A stretch of DNA of 64,000 nt, taken from Ideonella sp. MAG2. Lineage in GTDB: Bacteria > Pseudomonadota > Gammaproteobacteria > Burkholderiales > Burkholderiaceae_C. The notes beneath the pieces were generated by a model, which had not been told where the DNA came from, did not search any database, and saw only the letters and a list, made by a program, of their open reading frames with translations. A program made the translations under genes and the position numbers. Positions 54,536-63,167 of the stretch are shown in pieces; position 1 is the stretch's first letter; every line of letters begins with the position of its first letter. Location: assembly GCA_004359425.1 (NCBI GenBank), contig PTEU01000002.1:848788-912787 (forward strand). The letters are read 5' to 3'.

Positions 54536-55424
54536 TTAGCTGGTGCCAACGCGCAGGCGCTGCCCCAAGCGCTGCTGCGCCGCGCTCACCTCACCGCAAT
54601 GGGCCTGGGCCCACTCGGCACAAAAGTAGGTGCCGCGATAGCGCTCGCCGCTGTCGCACAGCAAAGAGAGCACCGAGCCGCTCTCGCCGCGCTGGCGCAT
54701 CTCCTCGGCCAGGCTCAGCATGGCCACCAGGTTGGTGCCGGTCGATGGCCCCACGGGGCGGCCCAGCAGCTCTGAGAGCGCCAGCATCGCGCCCACCGAG
54801 TCGGCATTGCCCACCACGCTCATGCGGTCCACCAGGCTGGGGATGAAGCTGGGCTCGACGCGCGGGCGGCCAATGCCCTCGATGCGCGAGCCCGGCGCCG
54901 TGAGGCTGGCATCGCCACTGGCGTGATAGGCCGCAAACACCACGCCAGTCGGTGGCCCGCTCGGCATAGGTGAACTGGTCCATATAGTGGCCACCGCGCT
55001 CGCGCGCCAGGGTTTGGGCGGCGGCATAGACCTCGCCCGCATGGTCCACAAAATGGCAATCGCCGCCCTGAAAGCGGATCAAGGCCACCTTCTCGGGCGA
55101 GGTGCTGCGCGGCATCACCGCCACAAAGGGCAGGCCCAGCAGGCGCGCAAAGTAAGCCTCGCTGACGGCCGTGGAGCCGCTGGAGGACTCCACCACCGTC
55201 ATGCCCTCGCGCAGCCAGCCATTGCACAGCGCATACAAAAACAGCGAGCGCGCCAACCGGTGCTTCAAGCTGCCCGTGGGGTGGGTGGACTCGTCCTTGA
55301 GGTAGAAGTCAATGCCCTGGGCCGCCCAGGCGGGCAGGGGCAGGGCGATGAGGTGGGTGTCTGCGCTGCGGCAGTAGTCCGCCTCAATGAGGGAGATGGC
55401 GTGGTGGGTCCAGGATGAGGACAT
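54536..55424 (-). pseudogene. Cds1-like PLP-dependent cysteine synthase/desulfhydrase, deleted and frameshifted
   Basis: The first part ([38 protein letters not shown], with the PLP Lys in TGSLKHR, then [27 protein letters not shown] and [16 protein letters not shown]) is a Cds1-type enzyme. It breaks at about 54942 and continues in another frame as [35 protein letters not shown], ending in [15 protein letters not shown]. About 50-55 residues that should contain the GTGGTSATIGRY phosphate-binding loop are missing. The enzyme cannot be functional. The start ATG is at 55424. Confidence 0.83.
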
Positions 55425-55505
55425 GGTGAGAATGCTGCCGACGGTGATCGGCCAACAGTGATGGGATGCGCCAATTGTGGCGTCAGCCGCAGCCCACACT
55501 GCACC

Positions 55506-55823
55506 TCACGCTGCGACCAGCTTCACGCCATAGGCCTCACTGCCCTGCGCCCAAGCCATCAGCCGGTCGATGTTGGGGTGCTTGCCCGGAAACTGCTGCG
55601 CGTCGGCTGTGTGCTCGGCATACCACTCCAGGCCCAGCGTGGCGGCCGCGGGGGTGATCTGGCCGCCATACAGCGCCGCCAAGGCCGCATACACCGCGAG
55701 CGAGCCCGCTTGGCCGGGCTTGTTTTCCAGCGTGGCGAGCACCTGGCCTTTGGCGTCCAAAAGCTGAAGAGCCGCGAGGTGGCTCACCTTGGGGAGTTGT
55801 TGAAGTCGGTCGGCAAATTTCAT
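55506..55823 (-). CDS. DUF2322 family protein
   Basis: A 105-residue soluble protein matching DUF2322: MKFADRLQQLPKVSHLAALQLLDAKGQVLATLENKPGQAGSLAVYAALAALYGG and GLEWYAEHTADAQQFPGKHPNIDRL. Function unknown; the family is widespread in proteobacteria. It is divergent from the GST gene across the MITE-like element. Confidence 0.92.
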   Translation of the reverse strand: MKFADRLQQLPKVSHLAALQLLDAKGQVLATLENKPGQAGSLAVYAALAALYGGQITPAAATLGLEWYAEHTADAQQFPGKHPNIDRLMAWAQGSEAYGVKLVAA

Positions 55824-55838
55824 GGGGCGCGATGGTAT

Positions 55839-55912
55839 CTAGGGTCTGTTGACATATCTGGCATGGCCTGTAGGGCTCACGCGGGTAGGATTTATATGTC
55901 AACAGACCCTAG
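55839..55912. mobile_element. MITE-like element with 19-bp perfect inverted ends
   Basis: CTAGGGTCTGTTGACATAT (55839-55857) and its exact reverse complement (55894-55912) flank 36 bases that code for nothing. The outer CTAG fits a 4-bp YTAR target duplication of IS5-type elements, leaving 15-bp terminal repeats GGTCTGTTGACATAT. This is the form of a miniature inverted-repeat element moved by a transposase in trans. The right end supplies the ATG used by the GST gene. No second copy is visible in the window. Confidence 0.75.
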
Positions 55913-56591
55913 TACCCTTGCGGCCGTGACCGACCTGCCCCTGCTCTACACCTACCGCCGCTGCCCCTATGCCATGCGTGCCCGCATGGCCTTGCTGTGG
56001 GCGCAACGGCCCTTTGCCGCCTTGGAGATTGAGCTGCGCCACAAGCCCGCCGCGCTGTTGGCGATCTCGCCCAAGGCCACGGTGCCCGTGCTGCACTTGA
56101 GTGATGGCACCGTGCTGGAGCAAAGCTGGGACATCATGGCCTGGGCCTTGCAAGGCAGCGAGCAGGAAGACGCTTGGCAGCGCGCCCAAGAACCCACGAT
56201 GCTGACCCTGCTGCAGCGCAATGATGGCGAGTTCAAGCGCCTGCTCGACGCCTACAAATACCCCGAACGCCAGCAGCTGCCCCTGGGCCGCGAGCAAGCC
56301 CGCCACCAAGCCCTAGAGACGACCCTGATGCCGCTGGAGGTGCTGCTGCAGCACAGCCGCTATCTGGCGGGCGAGCAGCCCTCCGCCACCGACCTGGCCC
56401 TCTGGCCCTTTGTGCGGCAGTTTGCCGCCGTGGACCCGGCCTGGTTTGAAGCGCAGGCCCTGCCCGCCGTGCAAGCCTGGCTACAGCGCGGCTTGAGCAG
56501 CGCGCTGTTCCAAACCTGCATGGCCAAGCTGCCCGCCCATACGGTGCTCGCCTTTCCCAAGGCACCGCCTCACCCCTTTGATCCGCCATGA
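55896..56591 (+). CDS. Glutathione S-transferase-like protein
   Basis: A 231-residue protein with an N-terminal thioredoxin-like domain (LPLLYTYRRCPYAMRARMALLWAQRPFAALEIEL; PKATVPVLHLSDGTVLEQSWDIMAW, with the cis-Pro and the Ser that binds glutathione) and an all-helical C-terminal domain (RYLAGEQPSATDLALWPFVRQFA). The only upstream ATG (55896) lies inside the right end of the MITE-like element, giving MSTDPSTLAA before the family homology. A GTG at 55926 just before TDLPLLYTYRR may be the original start. The stop overlaps the beta-lactamase start by four bases. Confidence 0.9.
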   Translation: MSTDPSTLAAVTDLPLLYTYRRCPYAMRARMALLWAQRPFAALEIELRHKPAALLAISPKATVPVLHLSDGTVLEQSWDIMAWALQGSEQEDAWQRAQEPTMLTLLQRNDGEFKRLLDAYKYPERQQLPLGREQARHQALETTLMPLEVLLQHSRYLAGEQPSATDLALWPFVRQFAAVDPAWFEAQALPAVQAWLQRGLSSALFQTCMAKLPAHTVLAFPKAPPHPFDPP

Positions 56592-57526
56592 ATACCCCCT
56601 CTCGCCTCAGCCGCCGACACACCCTGGCCTGGGCACTGGCCAGCGCCGCGCCCAGCGGCCTGCAAGCCGCCACAGCCCCAGTCGGCAGCGCACCCGCAGC
56701 AGCCCTGCCGCAAGCCCTGGCAGCGCTGGAGCAGCGTGCCGGTGGCCGCTTGGGCGTGGCCGTGCTGGACACCGGCAACGGCATCCTGCTGGGCCATCGG
56801 CAGGACGAACGCTTTGGCCTGTGTTCCACCTTCAAGCTGGCCTTGGCCGGAGTAGTGCTGCGCCTGATCGACCAGGGCCGCCTGAAGGCTGACCAATGGG
56901 TGCCCTACACCCAGGCGGACCTGCAAAGCTATGCGCCGGTGGCCAAACAACACCTGGCCCAAGGCGGCATGACGGTACAAGCCCTGGCCGAAGCCACCCA
57001 GACCACCAGCGACAACACCGCCGCCAACCTGCTGCTGGGCTTGATGGGCGGCCCGGCGGGCTTGACCCAACACCTGCGCGACCTGGGCGACACCACCACC
57101 CGGCTCGACAGGCTGGAGCCCGCGATGAACCTGGTGCCCGTGGGCGAGCTGCGCGACACCACCACGCCCTCCGCCATGGCCCGCACCACGGCCGCGCTGT
57201 TGACCGGCCAAGCCTTGAGCCCCGCCTCGCGCGCCCGCCTGGCCGACTGGATGGTGGCCACCCAAACCGGCCTCAAGCGCCTGCGCGCCACGCTGCCCCC
57301 TGGCTGGCGCGCGGGTGACAAAACCGGCACTGCCATGGCGCCGGGCATGGTTGACAAGTACAACGATGTGGCCATCTTCTGGCCCCCTGCCCACACCGGC
57401 CGAGCGCCGGTCATCGTCACCGCCTATTACGACACCGCCAAAGCCCATGAGCAGGGCATCCGAGCGCAGGATGAGGCGGTGCTGGCTGAGGTGGGCCGTT
57501 GGGCGCTCTTGGGGTTCAAAGCCTGA
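56588..57526 (+). CDS. Class A beta-lactamase
   Basis: A serine beta-lactamase of 312 residues with an export signal at the N-terminus (RRHTLAWALASAAPSGLQAATA). All class A motifs are present: STFK at 80-83 (nucleophile Ser), SDN at 141-143, the omega-loop EPAMN with the general-base Glu at 177, and KTG at 245-247. It is likely active, but its spectrum cannot be told from sequence by eye. A Cys directly precedes STFK. It is coupled to the GST gene through ATGA and is followed 12 bases later by a LysR gene. Confidence 0.95.
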   Translation: MNTPSRLSRRHTLAWALASAAPSGLQAATAPVGSAPAAALPQALAALEQRAGGRLGVAVLDTGNGILLGHRQDERFGLCSTFKLALAGVVLRLIDQGRLKADQWVPYTQADLQSYAPVAKQHLAQGGMTVQALAEATQTTSDNTAANLLLGLMGGPAGLTQHLRDLGDTTTRLDRLEPAMNLVPVGELRDTTTPSAMARTTAALLTGQALSPASRARLADWMVATQTGLKRLRATLPPGWRAGDKTGTAMAPGMVDKYNDVAIFWPPAHTGRAPVIVTAYYDTAKAHEQGIRAQDEAVLAEVGRWALLGFKA

Positions 57527-57538
57527 AAGACGCCTGTC

Positions 57539-58477
57539 ATGAGCACTCCGTCCTACAACCTGGCGCGCTTTGACTTTGTGTCCGTTCGGCTGGCCGTGGC
57601 CTGCGCACGCACGGGCAACCTCACCCAGGCCGCGCGCGAATGCCACTTGGTGCTGCCCGCCGCGAGCCGGCGCCTGCGCGACCTGGAGCGCGCGCTGGGC
57701 GGGCCGCTGTTTGACCGCCACTCACGCGGCCTGACCCCCACCGCGCTGGGCCGCGCCTTCATGAAGCAGGGCATGGCCATCTTGCAAGAGTTGGACAACC
57801 TGATGGCCGAACTGCATGACGCCCGCCAGGGCATTGCACGCCATCTGCATGTGTGCTCCAGCACGGCCGCCATCATTCAGTTCTTGCCGCCGCTGCTGGC
57901 GGACTACGCCAGCCTGAGGCCTGAGGTTCAAGTCGAATTGGAAGAACAGGTGTCGGAGCAGGTGGTGGCCTCGGTGCGCGAAGGGCGGGCCGATGTGGGC
58001 GTCTTTGTGCGGGGGCCTGAGACCCATGGGCTGGAGGTGTGCGAGTTCCGGCAAGACGAGTTGGTGCTGATCCTGCCCAAAGGCCATCGCCTGGGCGGGC
58101 GCGGGCCGCTGCCTTTTGCCATGACGCTGGATGAGCCCTGGATCACCCTGAACGCCGGCGCTGCGCTGCTGCAAGCCCAGCAACAAGCGGCCATGGCCGC
58201 CGGGCGGACGCTGAAGCTGCGCATGCAAGTGCGCAGCTTTGATGCCGTGGGCCACATGGTGGCGGCAGGCCTGGGGCTGGCCATCGTGCCCAAGGGCGTG
58301 GCGCTGCCCCTGGTGCGGGCCAAAGCCCTGCAATGGCGCGCCCTCAGCGACGCTTGGGCGACGCGGCAGGTGCAACTCTGCGTGCGGACCGACGCCGATC
58401 TGGCGGTGAAGGAGCTGAGGGATTTCCTCAGGTCGTCTTCGCAAAATGCGAAGACACGCCAAGCGAGATTGAAATAG
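57539..58477 (+). CDS. LysR-family transcriptional regulator
   Basis: A 312-residue LysR protein with N-terminal winged helix (ACARTGNLTQAARECHLVLPAASRRLRDLERALGGPLFDRHSRGLTPTALG) and a complete effector domain (VELEEQVSEQVVASVREGRADVGVFV; GLGLAIVPKGVALPLV). It runs the same way as the catabolic operon that follows at 58511, so it is a candidate regulator of it, although LysR regulators are more often divergent. A hairpin repeat lies near its end (58435-58455). Confidence 0.93.
   Translation: MSTPSYNLARFDFVSVRLAVACARTGNLTQAARECHLVLPAASRRLRDLERALGGPLFDRHSRGLTPTALGRAFMKQGMAILQELDNLMAELHDARQGIARHLHVCSSTAAIIQFLPPLLADYASLRPEVQVELEEQVSEQVVASVREGRADVGVFVRGPETHGLEVCEFRQDELVLILPKGHRLGGRGPLPFAMTLDEPWITLNAGAALLQAQQQAAMAAGRTLKLRMQVRSFDAVGHMVAAGLGLAIVPKGVALPLVRAKALQWRALSDAWATRQVQLCVRTDADLAVKELRDFLRSSSQNAKTRQARLK
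58435..58455. repeat. Intragenic palindromic hairpin in LysR gene
   Basis: GTCTTCGCA, loop AAA, TGCGAAGAC, inside the last codons of the LysR gene, where it reads SSSQNAKTRQ. It is similar to the TTGCGAAGCAG hairpin in the DUF1016 gene at 13128. Both share the TTCGCA core. Confidence 0.55.
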
Positions 58478-58510
58478 ACGCCCAGAGGCCCCGCGCCAGA
58501 CACTGGCGGC

Positions 58511-59758
58511 ATGTCACCAGCTGCCGCCACCACATCCACCACCGCCACCGATGTGCCCGAGGCCTCGCCACGGGCCGCGCTGCAAGGCCTCAAGGTCTTG
58601 GAGTTGGGTCAATTGATCGCCGGGCCCTTTGCCGCCAAAACGCTGGCGGACTTTGGCGCCGAGGTCATCAAGATCGAAGCGCCCGGCGCAGGCGACCCCT
58701 TGCGCAAGTGGCGCTTGTTGAAAGACGGCACCTCGATCTGGTGGCAGGTGCAGTCGCGCAACAAGCGCTCGCTGGCCCTGGACCTGCGTGCACCCGACGG
58801 CCAAGCCCTGGTTCGGCAACTGGCCGCTGAAGCCGACATCCTGATTGAGAACTTCCGCCCTGGCGCCATGGAAGGCTGGGGCTTAGACCCCGAAGACCTG
58901 CTGGCCGCCAACCCGCGCTTGATCGTCTTGCGCATCAGTGGCTATGGCCAAACCGGGCCCTACCGCAACCGGCCTGGTTTTGGGGTGATTGCTGAAGCGA
59001 TGGGGGGCCTACGCCACCTCACCGCCGAGCCCGGCCGCGTGCCGGTGCGCGTGGGGGTGAGCCTGGGAGACACCCTGGCCGCCCTGCACGGCGTGATCGG
59101 TATCTTGCTGGCCCTGCAAGACCGCCACCGCACAGGCCGTGGCCAAGTGGTGGATGTGGCGCTCTATGAAGCCGTCTTCAACTGCATGGAAAGCCTGTTG
59201 CCCGAATACAGCGCCTTCGGGGCCGTGCGCCAAGCAGCAGGCAGTGCCCTGCCGGGCATTGCCCCCACGAATGCCTACCTGTGCAAGGACGGCGGCTATG
59301 CCTTGGTGGCCGGCAATGGCGACAGCATTTTCAAGCGGCTGATGCAACTGATTGGCCGCGAGGACCTGGCCGCGGACCCCGCCTTGGCCGACAACGCGGG
59401 CCGGGTAGCCCGCGTCGAAGAGTTGGACCAAGCCATTGGCGCCTGGACCGCACAGCACAGCGTGGCTGAGGTATTGGCACTGCTGGACAAGGCCTCCGTG
59501 CCGGCCGGTCGCATCTACACCGTGGCTGACATTGCGGCAGACCCGCATTACCAGGCGCGCGGCATGCTGGAGTCGCTGACCCTGGCCGACGGCACGCCGC
59601 TGACGGTGCCGGGCACCGTGCCCAAGTTGTCGCGCACGCCCGGCCAACACCGGCGACTCGCGCCCACGCTGGGCCAAGACACCGAGCAGATCCTGGCCGA
59701 GATGGGCCTCGACCCCCGTCAGATTCAAGACCTCCGCGCGCGCGGTGTGATTCAGTGA
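58511..59758 (+). CDS. CaiB/BaiF family class III CoA-transferase
   Basis: A 415-residue CoA-transferase: LKVLELGQLIAGPFAAKTLADFGAEVIKIEAPGAGDPLRKWR with the early binding loop, SRNKRSLALDLRAPDGQALVRQLAAEADILIENFRPGAMEGWGLDPEDL with the catalytic Asp region, and RISGYGQTGPYRNRPGF. It moves CoA between carboxylic acids. With an HMG-CoA-lyase-type gene next, it probably activates a branched dicarboxylic acid such as 3-hydroxy-3-methylglutarate or a citramalate-like acid; this is inference. Confidence 0.94.
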   Translation: MSPAAATTSTTATDVPEASPRAALQGLKVLELGQLIAGPFAAKTLADFGAEVIKIEAPGAGDPLRKWRLLKDGTSIWWQVQSRNKRSLALDLRAPDGQALVRQLAAEADILIENFRPGAMEGWGLDPEDLLAANPRLIVLRISGYGQTGPYRNRPGFGVIAEAMGGLRHLTAEPGRVPVRVGVSLGDTLAALHGVIGILLALQDRHRTGRGQVVDVALYEAVFNCMESLLPEYSAFGAVRQAAGSALPGIAPTNAYLCKDGGYALVAGNGDSIFKRLMQLIGREDLAADPALADNAGRVARVEELDQAIGAWTAQHSVAEVLALLDKASVPAGRIYTVADIAADPHYQARGMLESLTLADGTPLTVPGTVPKLSRTPGQHRRLAPTLGQDTEQILAEMGLDPRQIQDLRARGVIQ

Positions 59759-59765
59759 GACTCAG

Positions 59766-60707
59766 ATGACCCGCATTTACTTCAATGAAGTCGTCACCCG
59801 CGACGGCTTTCAAAACGAACCGCACTTTGTGCCCACCGAAGACAAGGTCGCCTTGATCGATGGCTTGAGCCACTGCGGATTTGCCAAGATCGAAGTGACC
59901 TCGTTCACCTCGTCCAAGGCCATTCCCATGCTCAAAGACGCCGAAGCGGTGATGGGCCAGATCGAGCGCGTGCCCGGCGTGGAGTACACCGTGCTGGTGC
60001 CCAATGTGCGCGGTGCAGAGCGCGCCTTGGCCTGCCGTGCCGAGGAGTGGAACTTGGTCATGTCCACCTCGGAGACCCACAACCTGGCCAACCTGCGCAT
60101 GAGCCGCGAGCAGAGCTTTGCCGGTTTGCGCGAGGTGGTGGCGCAGGCCCAGGGGCATGCCGCCGTCAATGTCTCGCTGTCGACTTGCTTTGGCTGCCCC
60201 ATGGAGGGCGAAGTCGCAGAGTCTGAGGTCTTGCGCTGGGCCGGTCGCTTTGCCGACTTGGGCGTGCGCGGCCTGACGATTTGCGACACCACCGGCATGG
60301 CCCACCCACGCCAAGCTGCGGCCATGGCACGCGCACTGCAAACGCGCTTTGCCGAGCTGCAGATCACCTTTCACTTCCACAACACCCGGGGCATGGGGCT
60401 GGCCAATGTGCTGGCCTCGGTGGACGAAGGCATTCATCGTTTTGATGCATCTCTGGGTGGCTTGGGAGGCTGCCCGTATGCGCCGGGGGCCAGCGGCAAT
60501 ATCTGCAGCGAAGACACCATCCACATGCTGCAAGCCATGGGCTTTGACACCGGCATTGACCTGCAGCGCCTGCTGACACTGGCACGGCATCTGCCCCAGT
60601 TGGTGGGCCATGAGGTGCCCAGCCAAGTGGCCAAGGCCGGGCGCATCAACGACCTGCACCCCGCACCCCCTTATGTTGAAGCACTGCGACAAGGTCTCAC
60701 ACCATGA
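59766..60707 (+). CDS. Hydroxymethylglutaryl-CoA lyase-family enzyme
   Basis: A 313-residue TIM-barrel lyase of the HMG-CoA lyase family. It shows the catalytic Arg-Asp in VTRDGFQNE, the CFGCPMEG loop, the metal-binding FHFHNTRG, and GGLGGCPYAPGASGN with the active-site Cys. It cleaves a 3-hydroxy-3-methyl acyl-CoA into two smaller products. It follows the CoA-transferase by seven bases and overlaps the next VOC gene by four (ATGA), so the three are made together. Confidence 0.93.
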   Translation: MTRIYFNEVVTRDGFQNEPHFVPTEDKVALIDGLSHCGFAKIEVTSFTSSKAIPMLKDAEAVMGQIERVPGVEYTVLVPNVRGAERALACRAEEWNLVMSTSETHNLANLRMSREQSFAGLREVVAQAQGHAAVNVSLSTCFGCPMEGEVAESEVLRWAGRFADLGVRGLTICDTTGMAHPRQAAAMARALQTRFAELQITFHFHNTRGMGLANVLASVDEGIHRFDASLGGLGGCPYAPGASGNICSEDTIHMLQAMGFDTGIDLQRLLTLARHLPQLVGHEVPSQVAKAGRINDLHPAPPYVEALRQGLTP

Positions 60708-61096
60708 TTGATCACCTCGACCATTTGGTTCTCACCACCTCGCGGCCCCAGGCCTGCATCGCCTTCTACACGGGTGTCTTGGGCATGCAGCTCGAAACCT
60801 TTGTGGGGGGTACCCCGCCGGTGGAGCGCCAAGCACTGAAGTTCGGCCACCAAAAGATCAACATCCATGTGCAGGGTTCGGAGTTCGAGCCCAAGGCGCA
60901 CCTGCCGGTGCCCGGTGCGCTGGACCTGTGCTTCATCGCGTCCATCCCCCTGCAAGCCGTGATCGAGCGCTTGCAACAGGCGCCATGGCCGATTGTGGAA
61001 GGCCCGGTGCTGCGCACAGGTGCTACCCAGAAGATCCGGTCGGTCTATGTGCGCGACCCGGACTTCAACCTGATTGAAATCTCCGAGCTTGTTTGA
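60704..61096 (+). CDS. VOC-family ring-cleavage-like protein
   Basis: A 130-residue VOC protein: DHLDHLVLTTSRPQACIAFYTGVLGMQLETFVG, FGHQKINIHVQGSEFEPKA, DLCFIA and VYVRDPDFNLIEISEL. It keeps a His, a later His and the final Glu, so a metal site is likely. It resembles virulence-type VOC proteins and small lactoylglutathione-lyase-like enzymes; its step in this operon is unknown. Confidence 0.9.
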   Translation: MIDHLDHLVLTTSRPQACIAFYTGVLGMQLETFVGGTPPVERQALKFGHQKINIHVQGSEFEPKAHLPVPGALDLCFIASIPLQAVIERLQQAPWPIVEGPVLRTGATQKIRSVYVRDPDFNLIEISELV

Positions 61097-61129
61097 CACC
61101 GCCACCAGCACCCCACCCAGGAACACGCC

Positions 61130-62104
61130 ATGAACCGTCGCCAACTCGTCACCGCAGCAGGCTTCATTGCCGCCAGCCTCAGTCTCTCTGCCGGGGCGCA
61201 GTCCCGCTACCCTGACAAGCCCATCACCTTGGTGGTGCCCAGCGCACCGGGCGGCACCACGGACTTCACCGCCAGGCTGATCAGTGACGCGCTGAGCAAG
61301 GCCCTGGGGCAGCCCGTCATCGTCGACAACAAGGCGGGCGGCGCCGGCAATATTGGCAACCAAGCCGTGGCGCGCGCCAAGCCGGATGGCTACACCTTGC
61401 TGGTGGCCTACAGCGGTTATCAAGTGGGCAACCCGCATCTGTTTGCCAAGGCGGGGTGGGACCCGATCAAAGACTTCGCGCCTGTCGCCATGTTGAGCCG
61501 CGCCCCCCAGGTGGTGACCACCCGCGCCAACCTGCCGGCCAACACCTTGGCCGAGTTGGTGACTTACGCCAAAGCCAACCCCGGCAAGCTCAACTACGCC
61601 TCCTCAGGCAATGGCTCTATCCAGCACATTGCGGGTGAGTTGTTCAAGCAACTCACGGGCACCTTCATCACCCACATCCCCTACCGCGGTGCAGGCCCGG
61701 CGGTGCAAGACCTGATGGGTGGACAGATGGACCTGTTCATCACCACCCCGGCGTCGGTGGTCAGCCAGATCAAAGGCGGCAAGCTCAAGGCTCTGGCCGT
61801 CACCAGCGACCATCGCCTCTCGGCGCTGCCGCAAGTACCCACGGCCGTAGAGGCGGGGCTCAAGGGCTTCAATCTCGATTCTTGGTTTGCGTTGTATGCG
61901 CCCGCAGGCACACCGCCCGAAATTGTGCAAACCCTGAACACCGAGATCGGCAAGATCCTGGCCAACCCAGACGTGCGGCGCCGGGCTGAAGACGCTGGCG
62001 TGACGGTGGAGACCATGACCCCGACCCAGCTCGACGAGTTCACCCGCAAAGAGCTGGCTTACTGGGGCCGTGTCATCAAGACCGCCAAGATCACCACCGA
62101 GTGA
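61130..62104 (+). CDS. Bug-type (TctC) extracytoplasmic solute receptor
   Basis: A 324-residue periplasmic binding protein with signal peptide (MNRRQLVTAAGFIAASLSLSAGA) and typical Bug motifs: YPDKPITLVVPSAPGGTTDFTARLI, GGAGNIGNQAVARAKPDGYTLL, YASSGNGSIQHIAGELFKQLTG and PYRGAGPAVQDLMGGQMDLF. Such receptors bind carboxylic acids. Without the TctAB membrane genes in the window it may work with transporters coded elsewhere. It probably delivers the substrate of the CoA-transferase. Confidence 0.95.
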   Translation: MNRRQLVTAAGFIAASLSLSAGAQSRYPDKPITLVVPSAPGGTTDFTARLISDALSKALGQPVIVDNKAGGAGNIGNQAVARAKPDGYTLLVAYSGYQVGNPHLFAKAGWDPIKDFAPVAMLSRAPQVVTTRANLPANTLAELVTYAKANPGKLNYASSGNGSIQHIAGELFKQLTGTFITHIPYRGAGPAVQDLMGGQMDLFITTPASVVSQIKGGKLKALAVTSDHRLSALPQVPTAVEAGLKGFNLDSWFALYAPAGTPPEIVQTLNTEIGKILANPDVRRRAEDAGVTVETMTPTQLDEFTRKELAYWGRVIKTAKITTE

Positions 62105-62114
62105 CCGGCTGCCC

Positions 62115-63065
62115 ATGAACATCGTTTTCTTGGATGGGGACACCCTGCCCGCGCACACCCGCCTACGACAGCCCCGCTTTGAACACCAGTGGGTGCAGCA
62201 TGCACGCACCAGCCCTGCGGAGCTGAGTGCGCGCTTGGCGGACGCCGAGGTGGTGGTGGTCAACAAAGTGCGTTTGGACGCCCAGGCGCTGGCCCAGGCA
62301 CCGCGCCTGCGCTTGATTGCCGTGGCGGCCACCGGCACCAACCACCTGGACCTGGCCGCCTGCCGGGCGCGAGGCATCGTGGTCAGCAACATCCGGCACT
62401 ACGCTGTGCACACGGTGCCGGAGCACACCCTGGCCCTGATCTTTGCCTTGCGACGTAGCATCTGCGCCTACCGCGACGCGGTGCGCGCCGGGCGCTGGCA
62501 AGCCGCCGGACAGTTCTGTTTTTTTGACCACCCCATCCGGGACCTGGCGGGCTCCACGCTAGGGGTCATTGGCGACGGTGTGCTGGGTCAGTCGGTGGCG
62601 CGCTTGGGAGAGGCCTTGGGCATGCGGGTGCTGATGGCCGCCCACAAGGGCCGCCACGGCCAGGGCAGCCTCTACACACCGTTTGAGCAAGTGCTGGCCG
62701 AGTCGGATGTGCTGAGCTTGCATTGCCCCTTGACCCCCGAGACTCGACACATGATTGCCGCGCCAGAGTTTGCCCAGATGCGGCGCGCGCCGCTGTTGAT
62801 CAACACCGCCCGTGGTGGGCTGGTGGATGAAGCAGCCGTCGGCCCCGCTTTGGCGGCCGGCCACATTTCAGGCGCGGCCTTCGATGTCACCGAGCAAGAG
62901 CCCCCACCCGCCGACCATCCCTTCATGGCCTTGCTGGACCGCCCCGACTTCATCCTCACACCGCATGTGGCCTGGGCCAGCCAAGAGGCCACACAGGCCC
63001 TGGCAGACCAGTTGATCGACAACATCGAGGCCTTTCAGCGCGGGGCACCGGTCAACGTGGTGTGA
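62115..63065 (+). CDS. D-2-hydroxyacid dehydrogenase
   Basis: NAD(P)-dependent dehydrogenase of 316 residues. It has LRLIAVAATGTNHLDLAACRARGIVVSN, the dinucleotide-binding GVIGDGVLGQSVARLGEALGM, the catalytic Arg in LLINTARGGLVDE and the His in ILTPHVAWAS. These are glycerate/hydroxypyruvate-like D-2-hydroxyacid dehydrogenases. The ATG at 62115 is preferred over one at 62070 that lies inside the upstream gene. It is the last gene of the catabolic operon. Confidence 0.94.
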   Translation: MNIVFLDGDTLPAHTRLRQPRFEHQWVQHARTSPAELSARLADAEVVVVNKVRLDAQALAQAPRLRLIAVAATGTNHLDLAACRARGIVVSNIRHYAVHTVPEHTLALIFALRRSICAYRDAVRAGRWQAAGQFCFFDHPIRDLAGSTLGVIGDGVLGQSVARLGEALGMRVLMAAHKGRHGQGSLYTPFEQVLAESDVLSLHCPLTPETRHMIAAPEFAQMRRAPLLINTARGGLVDEAAVGPALAAGHISGAAFDVTEQEPPPADHPFMALLDRPDFILTPHVAWASQEATQALADQLIDNIEAFQRGAPVNVV

Positions 63066-63167
63066 GTCGGTTGGCGCGCCGCCTGCCCAGGCTATTGGCG
63101 AAATCACATATTGCGGCAAGCGAGCAAGTGGGGCCACAGTTCAGTAGCTCTTACTGAAAGCAAACCC

